Shown here: positions 24,825 through 32,411 of the stretch, one piece after another
Numbering within the stretch: position 1 is the stretch's first letter
How the letters are laid out: the number at the start of each line of letters is the position of its first letter
Assembly: GCA_016704655.1 (NCBI GenBank)
Contig: JADIZR010000002.1
Span: forward strand, 331,497 to 395,496
Length of the DNA: 64,000 nt
Reading direction: 5' to 3'
From: Pseudomonadota bacterium
GTDB taxonomy: Bacteria > Pseudomonadota > Gammaproteobacteria > Steroidobacterales > Steroidobacteraceae
Made by a program: the position numbers and the translations under genes
Notes under the pieces: generated by a model
Told to the model about the DNA's origin: nothing
Databases searched by the model: none
What the model saw: only the letters and a program-made list of their open reading frames with translations

Positions 24825-27395
24825 ATGAGTCGCAAGTCCATGACGAGAATTCTCGGCGCGCTGCTGGCCTTCGCCCTGTCGGTGCTGGTGCTGGTGTGCA
24901 TGGGATTCGCGGGGGCTTATCAGTACCTGGCCCCGGACATTCCAGACGCCGCCTCGCTGCGCGACGTGAAGTCCCAGCTGCCGCTGCGGGTCTATACGCG
25001 CGACGGCAAGCTGCTGGCGCAGATCGGCGAGCAGCGCCGCATCCCGGTGGCCTTCGACGAGATCCCCGCCGTCGTCATCGATGCGTTTCTCGCGGCGGAA
25101 GACGCGCGTTTTTTCACGCACCCCGGGGTCGACTGGCAGAGCCTGGTCCGCGCGCTGGCCGCGAACGTGAGCGCGGGCGGCGTGCGCGAGGGCGGCGGCA
25201 CGATCACGATGCAGCTCGCGCGCAATACCGTGCTGACGTCGGAGAAGACCGTGCGGCGCAAGCTGAAGGAAGTGTTCCTGGCGATACGGCTCGAGCGTGA
25301 ATTCTCGAAGCAGGAAATCCTGACGCTGTACCTGAACCGGATCTTCCTCGGGCAGCGTGCCTACGGCATCGGTGCCGCGTCCGAGGTGTACTTCGACAAG
25401 CCGGCGCACGAGCTGACCCTCGCCGAGGCAGCGCTGATCGCCGGCCTGCCGCGGTCGCCCTCGCTGGACAACCCGGTCGCGAGCGTCGAGCGGGCACACG
25501 ATCGCCGGGCCTACGTGCTCCGCCGCATGCTGGCGCTTGGCAAGATCGACCAGGCCCGGCACGACGCAGCGCTCAACGAGCCCATTTCCAGCCGCCTGCA
25601 CGGGCCGATCATCGAGATCGACGCGCCGTACGTGGCCGAGATGGTCCGCGCCGAGATGGTCCGCCAGCACGGCGCGGACGCGCTCACGGCCGGCTACCAG
25701 GCCTTCACGACCCTCGACAGTCGCCTGCAGCAAGCCGCGAATGCCGCCACCTGGCGCACGATCCTCGAGTACGAGCGCCGGCATGGGTATCGCGGCCCGC
25801 TCGAGCGGATCGACCCGGCGCAACTCGGCGATGCCGACACGCTGAACCGGGTGTTCAAGCGCCATCCGCGGCGCGGCAGCCTCTGGCCGGCGGTCGTCAC
25901 GGCCGTGGCCGATCGCAGCGCCGAGCTGATCCTGCGCGATCGCTCGGCAATCACCCTCGACTGGGACGGCATGTCCTGGGCGCGCCCGGTGCTCGATCCC
26001 CTCAAGGGCGCGTTCGGTCCCAACCCGAAGACCGCAGGCGACGTACTCGCGGCCGGCGACGTGGTCTACGTCGAGCCGCTGCCCGAATCCGGGTACCGGC
26101 TGGGCCAGGTGCCTGCCGTGTCCGGCGCGCTGGTAGCGCTCGATCCGAATGACGGCGCCATCATCGCGCTGGTCGGCGGCTTCGATTTCGGTTCGAGCAA
26201 GTACAACCGCGTGGTACAGGCGCAGCGGCAGCCCGGCTCCGCGTTCAAACCGTTCCTGTACTCCGCCGCGCTGGAACGGGGCTTTACCCCGGCGACCCTG
26301 GTGAATGACGCCCCGATCGTGCTGCCCGGCGGCGGTGGCGCGGAAGGCGGCGAGGAATGGCGGCCGCAGAACATCACCCGCAAGTTCTACGGCCCGACGC
26401 CGATGCGCGAGGGCCTGGTCCGCTCGCGCAACCTGGTTTCGATCCGGCTGTTGCGCGGCGCCGGCATCGGCTTCGCGCTGCAGCACTTGGCGAAATTCGG
26501 CTTCGGCCCGCAATCGCTGCCGGCAAATCTCACGCTGGCGCTCGGCACCGGGCAGGTCACTCCGCTCGAGATGGCGCGTGGCTTCGCGGTGTTCGCCAAC
26601 GGCGGCGCGCTGGTGACGCCGTATTTCATCCAGTCGGTGCAGGACTCGGACGGCAACGAACTCTTCCAGGCCGCGCCGCCCAGGGCCTGCGGACTGTGCG
26701 ATTTCGAAGCGGCAGGCGAGTCTGCGGCGGCGTTAGCCGCGGAGGAATCTGCAGCGGGGGTAGTCGCAGACGAGTCGGCAGCGGCGGTCGCCGCAGACCT
26801 CGCTGCCGTACCGGACCACGTGCCGGCCAGCGCCGGCGTGACGTCCGCAGACCCTGGGGCCGCCGCAAATGCGGGCGTCGAGGCGCGCGCTCCCCAGGCG
26901 ATCAGCCCGGCCAATGCGTACGTGATGACGGACATGATGACGGACGTGATCCAGCGCGGCACGGCCCAGCGGGCGGCGGTCGCGCTCAAGCGCAAGGACA
27001 TCGCGGGCAAGACCGGCACGACCAGCGACCGACGCGACACGTGGTTCGTCGGCTTCAACGCGGATGTCGCCGCCGCGGTCTGGCTCGGCTTCGACCAGGA
27101 GCGTTCGCTCGGCGAGAACGAGGAAGGCGGCAAGACCGCCCTGCCGATGTGGATCTATTTCATGGAGGAAGCGCTGCGCGACAAGCCGGAGCACCGGCAG
27201 CCCGAACCGCCGGGCGTGGTGCGCGCGTGGGTCTCGCGGGAAAGCGGTGCGCCGACGCGTGCTGGCGCGCCTGGCGCGCTGTTCGAAACGTTCCTCGAGC
27301 AATATGCGCCGCAGCCCGGCATGGGTGGCTTCGGTGACGACGGCGTAGGTGCGGAAACGATAGAGCCCTCTGCGAGTGACGAATCCATCTTCTGA
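24825..27395 (+). CDS. mrcA: Penicillin-binding protein 1A
   Basis: This bifunctional peptidoglycan synthase has about 856 residues. A membrane anchor (about residues 8-30) precedes the glycosyltransferase domain with its catalytic Glu in AAEDARFFTHPG, followed by GGGTITMQLARN. The transpeptidase motifs are SxxK in PGSAFKPFLYS, SRN in VRSRNLVSIRL and KTGT in AGKTGTTSDRRDTW. Between SRN and KTG, at about residues 625-690, lies a low-complexity Ala/Glu/Asp/Val insert. The start chosen (MSRKSMTRILG) puts the anchor at the N-terminus; the frame is open 50 codons upstream. It is divergent from pilM, as in Pseudomonas. Confidence 0.94.
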   Translation: MSRKSMTRILGALLAFALSVLVLVCMGFAGAYQYLAPDIPDAASLRDVKSQLPLRVYTRDGKLLAQIGEQRRIPVAFDEIPAVVIDAFLAAEDARFFTHPGVDWQSLVRALAANVSAGGVREGGGTITMQLARNTVLTSEKTVRRKLKEVFLAIRLEREFSKQEILTLYLNRIFLGQRAYGIGAASEVYFDKPAHELTLAEAALIAGLPRSPSLDNPVASVERAHDRRAYVLRRMLALGKIDQARHDAALNEPISSRLHGPIIEIDAPYVAEMVRAEMVRQHGADALTAGYQAFTTLDSRLQQAANAATWRTILEYERRHGYRGPLERIDPAQLGDADTLNRVFKRHPRRGSLWPAVVTAVADRSAELILRDRSAITLDWDGMSWARPVLDPLKGAFGPNPKTAGDVLAAGDVVYVEPLPESGYRLGQVPAVSGALVALDPNDGAIIALVGGFDFGSSKYNRVVQAQRQPGSAFKPFLYSAALERGFTPATLVNDAPIVLPGGGGAEGGEEWRPQNITRKFYGPTPMREGLVRSRNLVSIRLLRGAGIGFALQHLAKFGFGPQSLPANLTLALGTGQVTPLEMARGFAVFANGGALVTPYFIQSVQDSDGNELFQAAPPRACGLCDFEAAGESAAALAAEESAAGVVADESAAAVAADLAAVPDHVPASAGVTSADPGAAANAGVEARAPQAISPANAYVMTDMMTDVIQRGTAQRAAVALKRKDIAGKTGTTSDRRDTWFVGFNADVAAAVWLGFDQERSLGENEEGGKTALPMWIYFMEEALRDKPEHRQPEPPGVVRAWVSRESGAPTRAGAPGALFETFLEQYAPQPGMGGFGDDGVGAETIEPSASDESIF

Positions 27396-27473
27396 CGTCG
27401 GCCTCCGGTTGAAGGCAGCAACCTGCGCACCGCCCATTGCCGGTGCGTCGTGATTCGGTATGCTCGGAGGCAC

Positions 27474-28079
27474 ATGAGTCGACAGAGACCCAACCCTCGC
27501 GCAGAAATGTTGCGTCAGGCGGTGGCCGAGGAAGCCGCGCGGGTGATGGCCGAACAGGGCATCGACGATTTCCTGTTCGCCAAGCGCAAGGCGGCTGCAC
27601 GGCTCGGCGTCGTGGACGCGGCGATCCTGCCGCGCAATACCGAAATCGAGGCGGCGCTGTTCGCGCGGCGGCGGCTGTTTGCGGGTGGCCGGCACCAGGA
27701 CGAAATAGCGGATCTACGGCGCTCAGCCCTGCAGGCCATGCGCCTGATGGCGGAGTTCGACCCTCGCCTGGTCGGGCCAGTGCTCACCGGCACCGCCTCG
27801 GCGCACTCCGACATCCACCTGCACCTGTTCTCGGAGTCCGCCGAAGCCGTCTCGATCCGGCTCGAGGAACGCGGCGTGCCGCACGAAACGCTCGAGCGCC
27901 GGCTCCGCTTCGAGCGCGACCGCACAGTCTCCTTCCCCGCGTTCCGCTTCGTCGCGGGCCACCAGACGATCGACGCGGTGGTTTTCCCGCTGGACGGCAT
28001 CCGGCAGTCGCCCTCGAGCCCGGTCGATGGCAAGCCGATGCGGCGCGCGACTGCAGCCGAGGTCGCTGCGCTGGTGTGA
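27474..28079 (+). CDS. Nucleotidyltransferase-like protein of unknown function
   Basis: The 201-residue soluble protein starts at ATG 27474, after GGAGG at 27466-27470. An N-terminal helical region rich in Arg/Ala/Glu (ARVMAEQGIDDFLFAKRKAA) is followed by LTGTASAHSDIHLHLFSES at about residues 101-119. This resembles the GS-x-SDID-L signature of minimal nucleotidyltransferases, with His in place of the second metal-binding Asp. A later VSFPAFRF and TIDAVVFPLDG could supply another acidic residue. The match is by pattern only. It follows mrcA by about 80 bases and is followed by a repeat element. Confidence 0.6.
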   Translation: MSRQRPNPRAEMLRQAVAEEAARVMAEQGIDDFLFAKRKAAARLGVVDAAILPRNTEIEAALFARRRLFAGGRHQDEIADLRRSALQAMRLMAEFDPRLVGPVLTGTASAHSDIHLHLFSESAEAVSIRLEERGVPHETLERRLRFERDRTVSFPAFRFVAGHQTIDAVVFPLDGIRQSPSSPVDGKPMRRATAAEVAALV

Positions 28080-28100
28080 AGCGGGCGGCCGGTCCGGGGT

Positions 28101-28275
28101 CGTTACGCGAGCTTGGAAAGGCAGATACGCGCTGGTTACAAGAGGCCGATCCAGGGTCTTTCCCCGAGCTTGGAAAGGCAGATACGCGCTCGGGGAAAGA
28201 CCCTGGATCGGCCTCTTGCGAGACAGCGCCTGGGCTCGTTCGCGGGAAAACCCGCGGACGTCGCACGGCGCGCGT
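28101..28275 (-). repeat. Paired-hairpin repeat element, copy A
   Basis: This copy reads on the minus strand. The large hairpin has perfectly complementary 31-base arms (28139-28169 and 28188-28218) around an 18-base loop, GCGTATCTGCCTTTCCAA on the minus strand. A second exact copy of the loop sequence lies at 28113-28130. A smaller hairpin (28237-28260, ten-base arms, AAAA loop, one wobble) is 18 bases from the large one. The element sits between two converging genes and may also end their transcripts. Confidence 0.9.
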
Positions 28276-28344
28276 AGCGTTGCGAGCGTCGGAGCGCAGC
28301 TTTGACCACGATGCTTCGATCAACTGCCACGAACCGCGAGCTGA

Positions 28345-28800
28345 TCAGGCGGACTTCAGTTCCTGCGCTGTCGTCGGCAGGTGTTCGCACAGGACCTCGA
28401 CCGGACTGTGCACCAGATCCTTCGGCACCTCGTGCACGATGCACGCCGTCGTGTCGGCCGAGAATTCGGTGCGCAGCAGGCTGCGGAACGGTGCCGCGGC
28501 GACGACGATCAGCTGCTCGTACTCTTTCTTGCGCCTGTCCTGGTCCAGCCTGGTCGCGATCTCTTTCGCGAATTTCACGGCCTCGCGGCGCCGCGGATCG
28601 TTCTCACGTGCGATGGCGTGACGCGCCTTCCCGAAGCTCTCATACGATCGCCCGGGCCGGTCACTGGAGAAGTCCCGGTCGTGCAGGTGGGCCGCCGGAT
28701 CCGACATCCGGGCCACTTCGACGGGGTGTGCCTTGAGCGAACTGAGGTCGTAGAAAATCGCTTCGGCCTGATCGGCGACGATGATGCGGATGTGACTCAT
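28345..28800 (-). CDS. Host-attachment (baeRF-type) family protein
   Basis: The 151-residue protein resembles the family named Host_attach (protein required for attachment to host cells), which is related to the archaeal/bacterial eRF1 domain. Typical elements are the N-terminal MSHIRIIVADQAEAIFYDL, the DRPGRSYES-type middle region, FAKEIATRLDQDRR and the LIVVAAAPFRSLLR strand-helix. The function is not established. An older link to plant-cell attachment in Agrobacterium exists, and a ribosome or translation role has been suggested for the fold. The gene stands alone and is bracketed by copies A and B of the paired-hairpin repeat. Confidence 0.8.
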   Translation of the reverse strand: MSHIRIIVADQAEAIFYDLSSLKAHPVEVARMSDPAAHLHDRDFSSDRPGRSYESFGKARHAIARENDPRRREAVKFAKEIATRLDQDRRKKEYEQLIVVAAAPFRSLLRTEFSADTTACIVHEVPKDLVHSPVEVLCEHLPTTAQELKSA

Positions 28801-28920
28801 GTGGATCTCCCGCTGCGGGACACGACTTCAGAGTGCTCCCGCGCAGTGCGGGCGGCAATTCGTGAATGTGCACAGGCATGGTGAGGGCAGGGCTTCCGAT
28901 CGGGTACCTGGTCCGGATCG

Positions 28921-29087
28921 CGGAAAGGCAGATACGTGCTGGTTACAGGCGGCCGATCCGGTACCGTTCCCCGAGCTTGGAAAGGCAGACACGCGCTCGG
29001 GGACAGGCATTGGACCGACCGCTTGTGAGCCGGCGCCTGAGCTCGTTCGCGGGGAAGCCCGCGAACGTCGCACGGCGCAGGTAACCG
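28921..29087 (-). repeat. Paired-hairpin repeat element, copy B
   Basis: Same orientation as copy A. The 31-base arms (28946-28976 and 28995-29025) match at 23 positions, and six of the eight mismatches are transitions. The loop reads GCGTGTCTGCCTTTCCAA on the minus strand. The small hairpin (29044-29067) has perfect ten-base arms starting CGTTCGCGGG and lies 18 bases away, as in copy A. A partial second loop motif is at 28922-28936. This is the most decayed of the four copies. Confidence 0.85.
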
Positions 29088-29222
29088 GTTACGAGTAGCC
29101 CCGGAACCGGAGCGCACCGTCACGATGCGATGCGTTGCGTTGCGTACGTCGGGGGATAGGGCGCTGGGCGGTCGCCGTTTCGCTGCAGGCACCGCGCAAC
29201 GCTTGCCGGTTCGCTGCGTGCG

Positions 29223-29412
29223 CAATGTGATGTCGTCGCGCCGGCTACATGCGCCGTGCGATGTTTTCGGCGCGCCGAAAACGAGCACAGGCGCCGCCGA
29301 TCAGGCGGTCGATCCGTTCTTCTTTCTGCAACGCGTGTCTGCCTTTCCGCGTTGCAGAAAGAAGAACGGGTCGGCCGCCTGCAACCCGCGCCTGTCTGCC
29401 TTTCCGCGCCCG
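29223..29412 (+). repeat. Paired-hairpin repeat element, copy C
   Basis: This copy reads on the plus strand. The small palindrome GTTTTCGGCGCGCCGAAAAC (29263-29282) is followed after 19 bases by the large hairpin. Its arms (29302-29332 and 29351-29381) match at 29 of 31 positions. The loop is GCGTGTCTGCCTTTCCGC, and a second motif GTCTGCCTTTCC lies at 29394-29405. The inner stem (GTTCTTCTTTCTGCAAC) is unrelated to that of the other copies but still self-complementary. Bases 29087-29222 between copies B and C hold no gene I can support. Confidence 0.88.
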
Positions 29413-29442
29413 AGAAGAACGACCAGCTCGATCGCCCGCAGC

Positions 29443-30159
29443 TCAGAGGTCGGCGACAGCGATCTTGCGCCAGGTCACGCCGGGCCGCTTCTCGACGACG
29501 ACGTGCTCACCCTTGAGACGATAGGTGAGCATGCAGTTGACGCGCGGGTTGGACAACGTCGCCGGGTTGAAGATGACGTAGTTGAGACCCTCGGCATGGC
29601 GCGCCGACAGCGAAAGGAGCCCAGGATGGCCCTCACGCCGCAGTCGCGCGCCCACCTGCTGCGTGAACGCGTAGTCGGTCTTGTGCAGCAGCGCCGGGAA
29701 TTCCGCGACGCGTGGTCGCAGGTCGAGCAGAAGCGCATCGCAGGCTACGGTGTAGACCTTGCGCTCGATGGCCACCGCCTCGTCCGCGTAACCCTCCGCG
29801 TCGAGCAGCAGGCCGCGGTACCAGTGACAGGCCGTCTCGTAGACGGTCGCCGCCACGCTGTCGGCGCCGTACCAGACACCGAAGCTGCCGTCGGAGTAGC
29901 GACTGCTCTGCCAGTGTTGAAAGGGCCAGCCGATGGCGTTGAACCACTCGACCTCCTCAAACGGGCGGTGAATCACCGGGGTCGGCGAGTGGTAGTGCAG
30001 CGGCTTCACCGCGCTCTCGACCTGCTGCGCAACCGCCTGTTCTGCCGGGTCTGCGCTCAGGTCGTCGAAGAGGTTGCGCGATTCGCGCAGCGAGACGATG
30101 TTGCGGCGGACGTCGTGGTGCGTATCGACGACCGTCAGGCTCGAAAAGAACTCGCGCAC
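29443..30159 (-). CDS. RES-domain toxin
   Basis: The 238-residue protein belongs to the RES family, toxins that deplete NAD+ (MbcT, ParT and Res relatives). Visible family features are the IHRPFEEVEWFNAIGWPF region, SRYSDGSFGVWYGAD with the conserved Arg and Tyr, TVYETACHWYR with its Glu, and the late GLNYVIFNPATLSN Asn/Ser-containing end. It starts 12 bases after the antitoxin stop and is transcribed with it. The frame is complete. This RES protein has an N-terminal extension of about 60 residues before the core. Confidence 0.88.
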   Translation of the reverse strand: MREFFSSLTVVDTHHDVRRNIVSLRESRNLFDDLSADPAEQAVAQQVESAVKPLHYHSPTPVIHRPFEEVEWFNAIGWPFQHWQSSRYSDGSFGVWYGADSVAATVYETACHWYRGLLLDAEGYADEAVAIERKVYTVACDALLLDLRPRVAEFPALLHKTDYAFTQQVGARLRREGHPGLLSLSARHAEGLNYVIFNPATLSNPRVNCMLTYRLKGEHVVVEKRPGVTWRKIAVADL

Positions 30160-30171
30160 AGGCGGCGAAAC

Positions 30172-30573
30172 CTATCGACCGCGCGCCCGATCGAGGTAGC
30201 CGCGCACGATCAGCAGCCCGGCGAACCCCTGCTCCTTGATCACTTCGACGGGAGTGCGGTTGTCGAATGCGCGGTTGCGCGTGGTCACCCAGCGGTAGGC
30301 AAGGTCGAGATTCTGCGGAAACAGGAGCCGCAGGCTCTTGTGGATGCCGAGCAGGTGCCCGACCCGCTCGAGCTGGTCACGGCTGCTGCCGATGGCCTCG
30401 CCGCGTCGATAACGGCCTAACGCGGCCCGATTGCTGGCGGCCAGGCCAAGCAGCGCCGCCTGATCCTCGGTGCTGAGCTGCCAGTGCTCGAGCAGCTGCA
30501 TGACCATGCGTGCAAGTGCGCCGCGATCGTCCGCGACGACCGGTTCGACAGGTGTATGCGCTTTGGCGCCCAT
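30172..30573 (-). CDS. Xre/MbcA/ParS-type antitoxin
   Basis: The 133-residue antitoxin partners the RES toxin. The N-terminal half is a helix-turn-helix-like domain (HWQLSTEDQAALLGLAASNRAALGR), and the C-terminal half is the toxin-binding MbcA/ParS/Xre domain, ending with TPVEVIKEQGFAGLLIVRGYLDRA. The start at ATG 30573 is supported by GGGAGGG just upstream. The frame is open further, but only through the promoter. A perfect palindrome lies upstream and is the likely autoregulatory operator. Confidence 0.88.
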   Translation of the reverse strand: MGAKAHTPVEPVVADDRGALARMVMQLLEHWQLSTEDQAALLGLAASNRAALGRYRRGEAIGSSRDQLERVGHLLGIHKSLRLLFPQNLDLAYRWVTTRNRAFDNRTPVEVIKEQGFAGLLIVRGYLDRARGR

Positions 30574-30593
30574 GACATCCCTCCCGTACGCCA

Positions 30594-30636
30594 AGTATAG
30601 TACGAGTGTTTTTATAGAAACAATCGTTGTTTCTAT
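30594..30636 (-). promoter_or_regulatory. Promoter and operator of the RES/Xre pair
   Basis: On the minus strand a TATACT -10 box (30594-30599) and a TTGTTT -35-like box (30618-30623) are 18 bases apart. The -35 lies inside a perfect palindrome at 30614-30636 with ten-base arms (ATAGAAACAA and its complement) around TCG. Repressor bound there would block RNA polymerase. Confidence 0.7.
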
Positions 30637-30780
30637 CATAACAACCAGGGCACCCAGCAGCCCGGAGCCGGGTGCAAGGCGGGTCGACGCCGGGAACCTT
30701 CAGGTTCCCGGGGCAGCGGAACACACCGTCACGTTGGATCCGTGGTTTACGTCGGCACCGGGGCGCTGAGTTCTCGCCGT

Positions 30781-31010
30781 CCAGCTACATGCGCCGTGCG
30801 ATGTTTTCGGGCCGGCTGCACGCGCCATGTGATGTCGTCGCGCCGGCTACGTGCGCCGTGCGATGTTTTCGGCGCGCCGAAAACAAGCACAGGCGCCGCC
30901 GATCAGGCGGTCGATCCAGTCGTTCTTCCCGAGCGCGTGTCTGCCTTTCCAAGCTCGGGAAGAACGACTGGATCGACCGCCTGCACTCAGCGCATGAACG
31001 CCTTTCCGCG
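30781..31010 (+). repeat. Paired-hairpin repeat element, copy D, with partial copies
   Basis: Same orientation as copy C. The small palindrome GTTTTCGGCGCGCCGAAAAC (30865-30884) is 19 bases from the large hairpin, whose 31-base arms (30904-30934 and 30953-30983) are perfectly complementary. The loop is GCGTGTCTGCCTTTCCAA. A truncated head of the element (GCGCCGTGCGATGTTTTCGG) precedes it at about 30791-30810, so at least one partial duplication occurred. It lies directly downstream of gltA and may act as its terminator. Bases 30640-30780 show no gene. Confidence 0.9.
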
Positions 31011-31021
31011 CGCCCGAAAAC

Positions 31022-32320
31022 TCAGCCGCGCTTATCGACGTCGACGTAATCCCGCTGCGTCGGCCCGGTGTAAAGCTGGCGCGGCCGCCCGATCTTCATG
31101 GCCGGATCCCCAATCATCTCCTGCCAGTGCGCCACCCAGCCCGCCGTGCGGGCAATGGCGAACATCACCGTGAACATCGAGCGCGGAATGCCGAGCGCGC
31201 TGTAGATGACGCCGGAGTAGAAGTCGACGTTGGGATAGAGCTTGCGGGCGATGAAGTACTCGTCCTTCAGCGCGATCTCTTCCAGGCGCAGCGCCAGCTC
31301 GAACAGCGGGTTGTCGTTCTGGCCGAGGCGCGACAGCACCTTGTGGCACATCTCGCGGATGATCTTCGCGCGCGGGTCGAAATTCTTGTAGACGCGGTGA
31401 CCGAAACCCATGAGCCGCGTGTTGCCGTCCTTGTTCTTCACGCGCGCCAGGAACTTCTCGATGTTGTCGACGGTGCCGATGTCCTCGAGCATCTGCAACA
31501 CGGCTTCGTTGGCGCCGCCGTGCGCGGGACCCCAGAGCGCGGAGACGCCCGCGGAAATCGCCGCATACGGATTCGTGCCCGTGCTGCCGGCGAGCCGCAC
31601 GGTGGACGTGCTGGCGTTCTGCTCGTGGTCCGCGTGCAGCATCAGCAGCAGGTCGAGCGCCTCGGCCGCCATCGGGTCGACCACGTAGTCCTCGGCCGGC
31701 ACGGCGAAGAACATGTTCAGCATGTTCGCGCAGTAGTCGAGGTCGTTGCGCGGGTAGACGAACGGCTGGCCGAGCATGTGCTTGAACGCAGCGGCCGAGA
31801 CCGTGGGGATCTTGGCCAGGATGCGGTGCGCGAAGATCTCGCGGTGGCGCGGGTTATTGTTGTCCATGGAGTCGTGGTAGAACGCCGCCATCGACGAGAC
31901 CACCGCGGACACCATCGCCATCGGGTGCGCGTTGTAGTGAAAGCCGTTGAAGAACCGCAGCAGCGATTCGTTGAGCATGGTGTGGTAGCGGATCGAGCGG
32001 TCGAACTGCTCGAACTGGCTGCTGACCGGCAGGTCGCCGTGGAGCAGCAGGTACGCCGTCTCGAGGAAATTGGATTTCGCCGCGAGCTGCTCGATCGGGT
32101 AGCCCCGGTACAGCAGGACCCCGTTGTCGCCGTCGATGTAGGTGATCTTGCTCTCGCACGCCGCCGTGGCCATGAAGCCCGGGTCGAACGTGAAGACCCC
32201 GTGGTCCTTGTTAAGGCTGCCGATGTTGACGCAGTCCGGGCCGACGGTCCCGCTGCGCGCCTCGAGGACGGACTTCTTACCGGTCTCGGTGTTGACCAGT
32301 TCGTATTTCTTGCTGCTCAT
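31022..32320 (-). CDS. gltA: Citrate synthase
   Basis: The 432-residue type II citrate synthase condenses acetyl-CoA and oxaloacetate at the entry to the TCA cycle. Conserved elements are the N-terminal TYIDGDNGVLLYRGYPIEQL, MLHADHEQNAST with a catalytic His, GPAHGGANEAVL and GFGHRVYKNFDPRAKI. The start at 32320 (MSSKKYELVN) matches family N-termini, although no clear ribosome-binding site precedes it. The frame stays open 28 codons upstream. Its 3' end abuts repeat copy D. Confidence 0.95.
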   Translation of the reverse strand: MSSKKYELVNTETGKKSVLEARSGTVGPDCVNIGSLNKDHGVFTFDPGFMATAACESKITYIDGDNGVLLYRGYPIEQLAAKSNFLETAYLLLHGDLPVSSQFEQFDRSIRYHTMLNESLLRFFNGFHYNAHPMAMVSAVVSSMAAFYHDSMDNNNPRHREIFAHRILAKIPTVSAAAFKHMLGQPFVYPRNDLDYCANMLNMFFAVPAEDYVVDPMAAEALDLLLMLHADHEQNASTSTVRLAGSTGTNPYAAISAGVSALWGPAHGGANEAVLQMLEDIGTVDNIEKFLARVKNKDGNTRLMGFGHRVYKNFDPRAKIIREMCHKVLSRLGQNDNPLFELALRLEEIALKDEYFIARKLYPNVDFYSGVIYSALGIPRSMFTVMFAIARTAGWVAHWQEMIGDPAMKIGRPRQLYTGPTQRDYVDVDKRG

Positions 32321-32411
32321 CTTGTGCAAACCCCGTATCGACACTCGCGCCCCGACAACACGGGGTTGGCCAGTCAGGTTTGCACGGCAGCAAAGTTTGT
32401 TCAAGATCGGA

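Noticed and set aside
28139..30983. Integron attC recombination sites
   Set aside because: attC sites have conserved outer boxes and a variable central loop. Here the loop is constant and the stem varies, RYYYAAC/GTTRRRY boxes are absent, and genes are in mixed orientation with no integrase in view.
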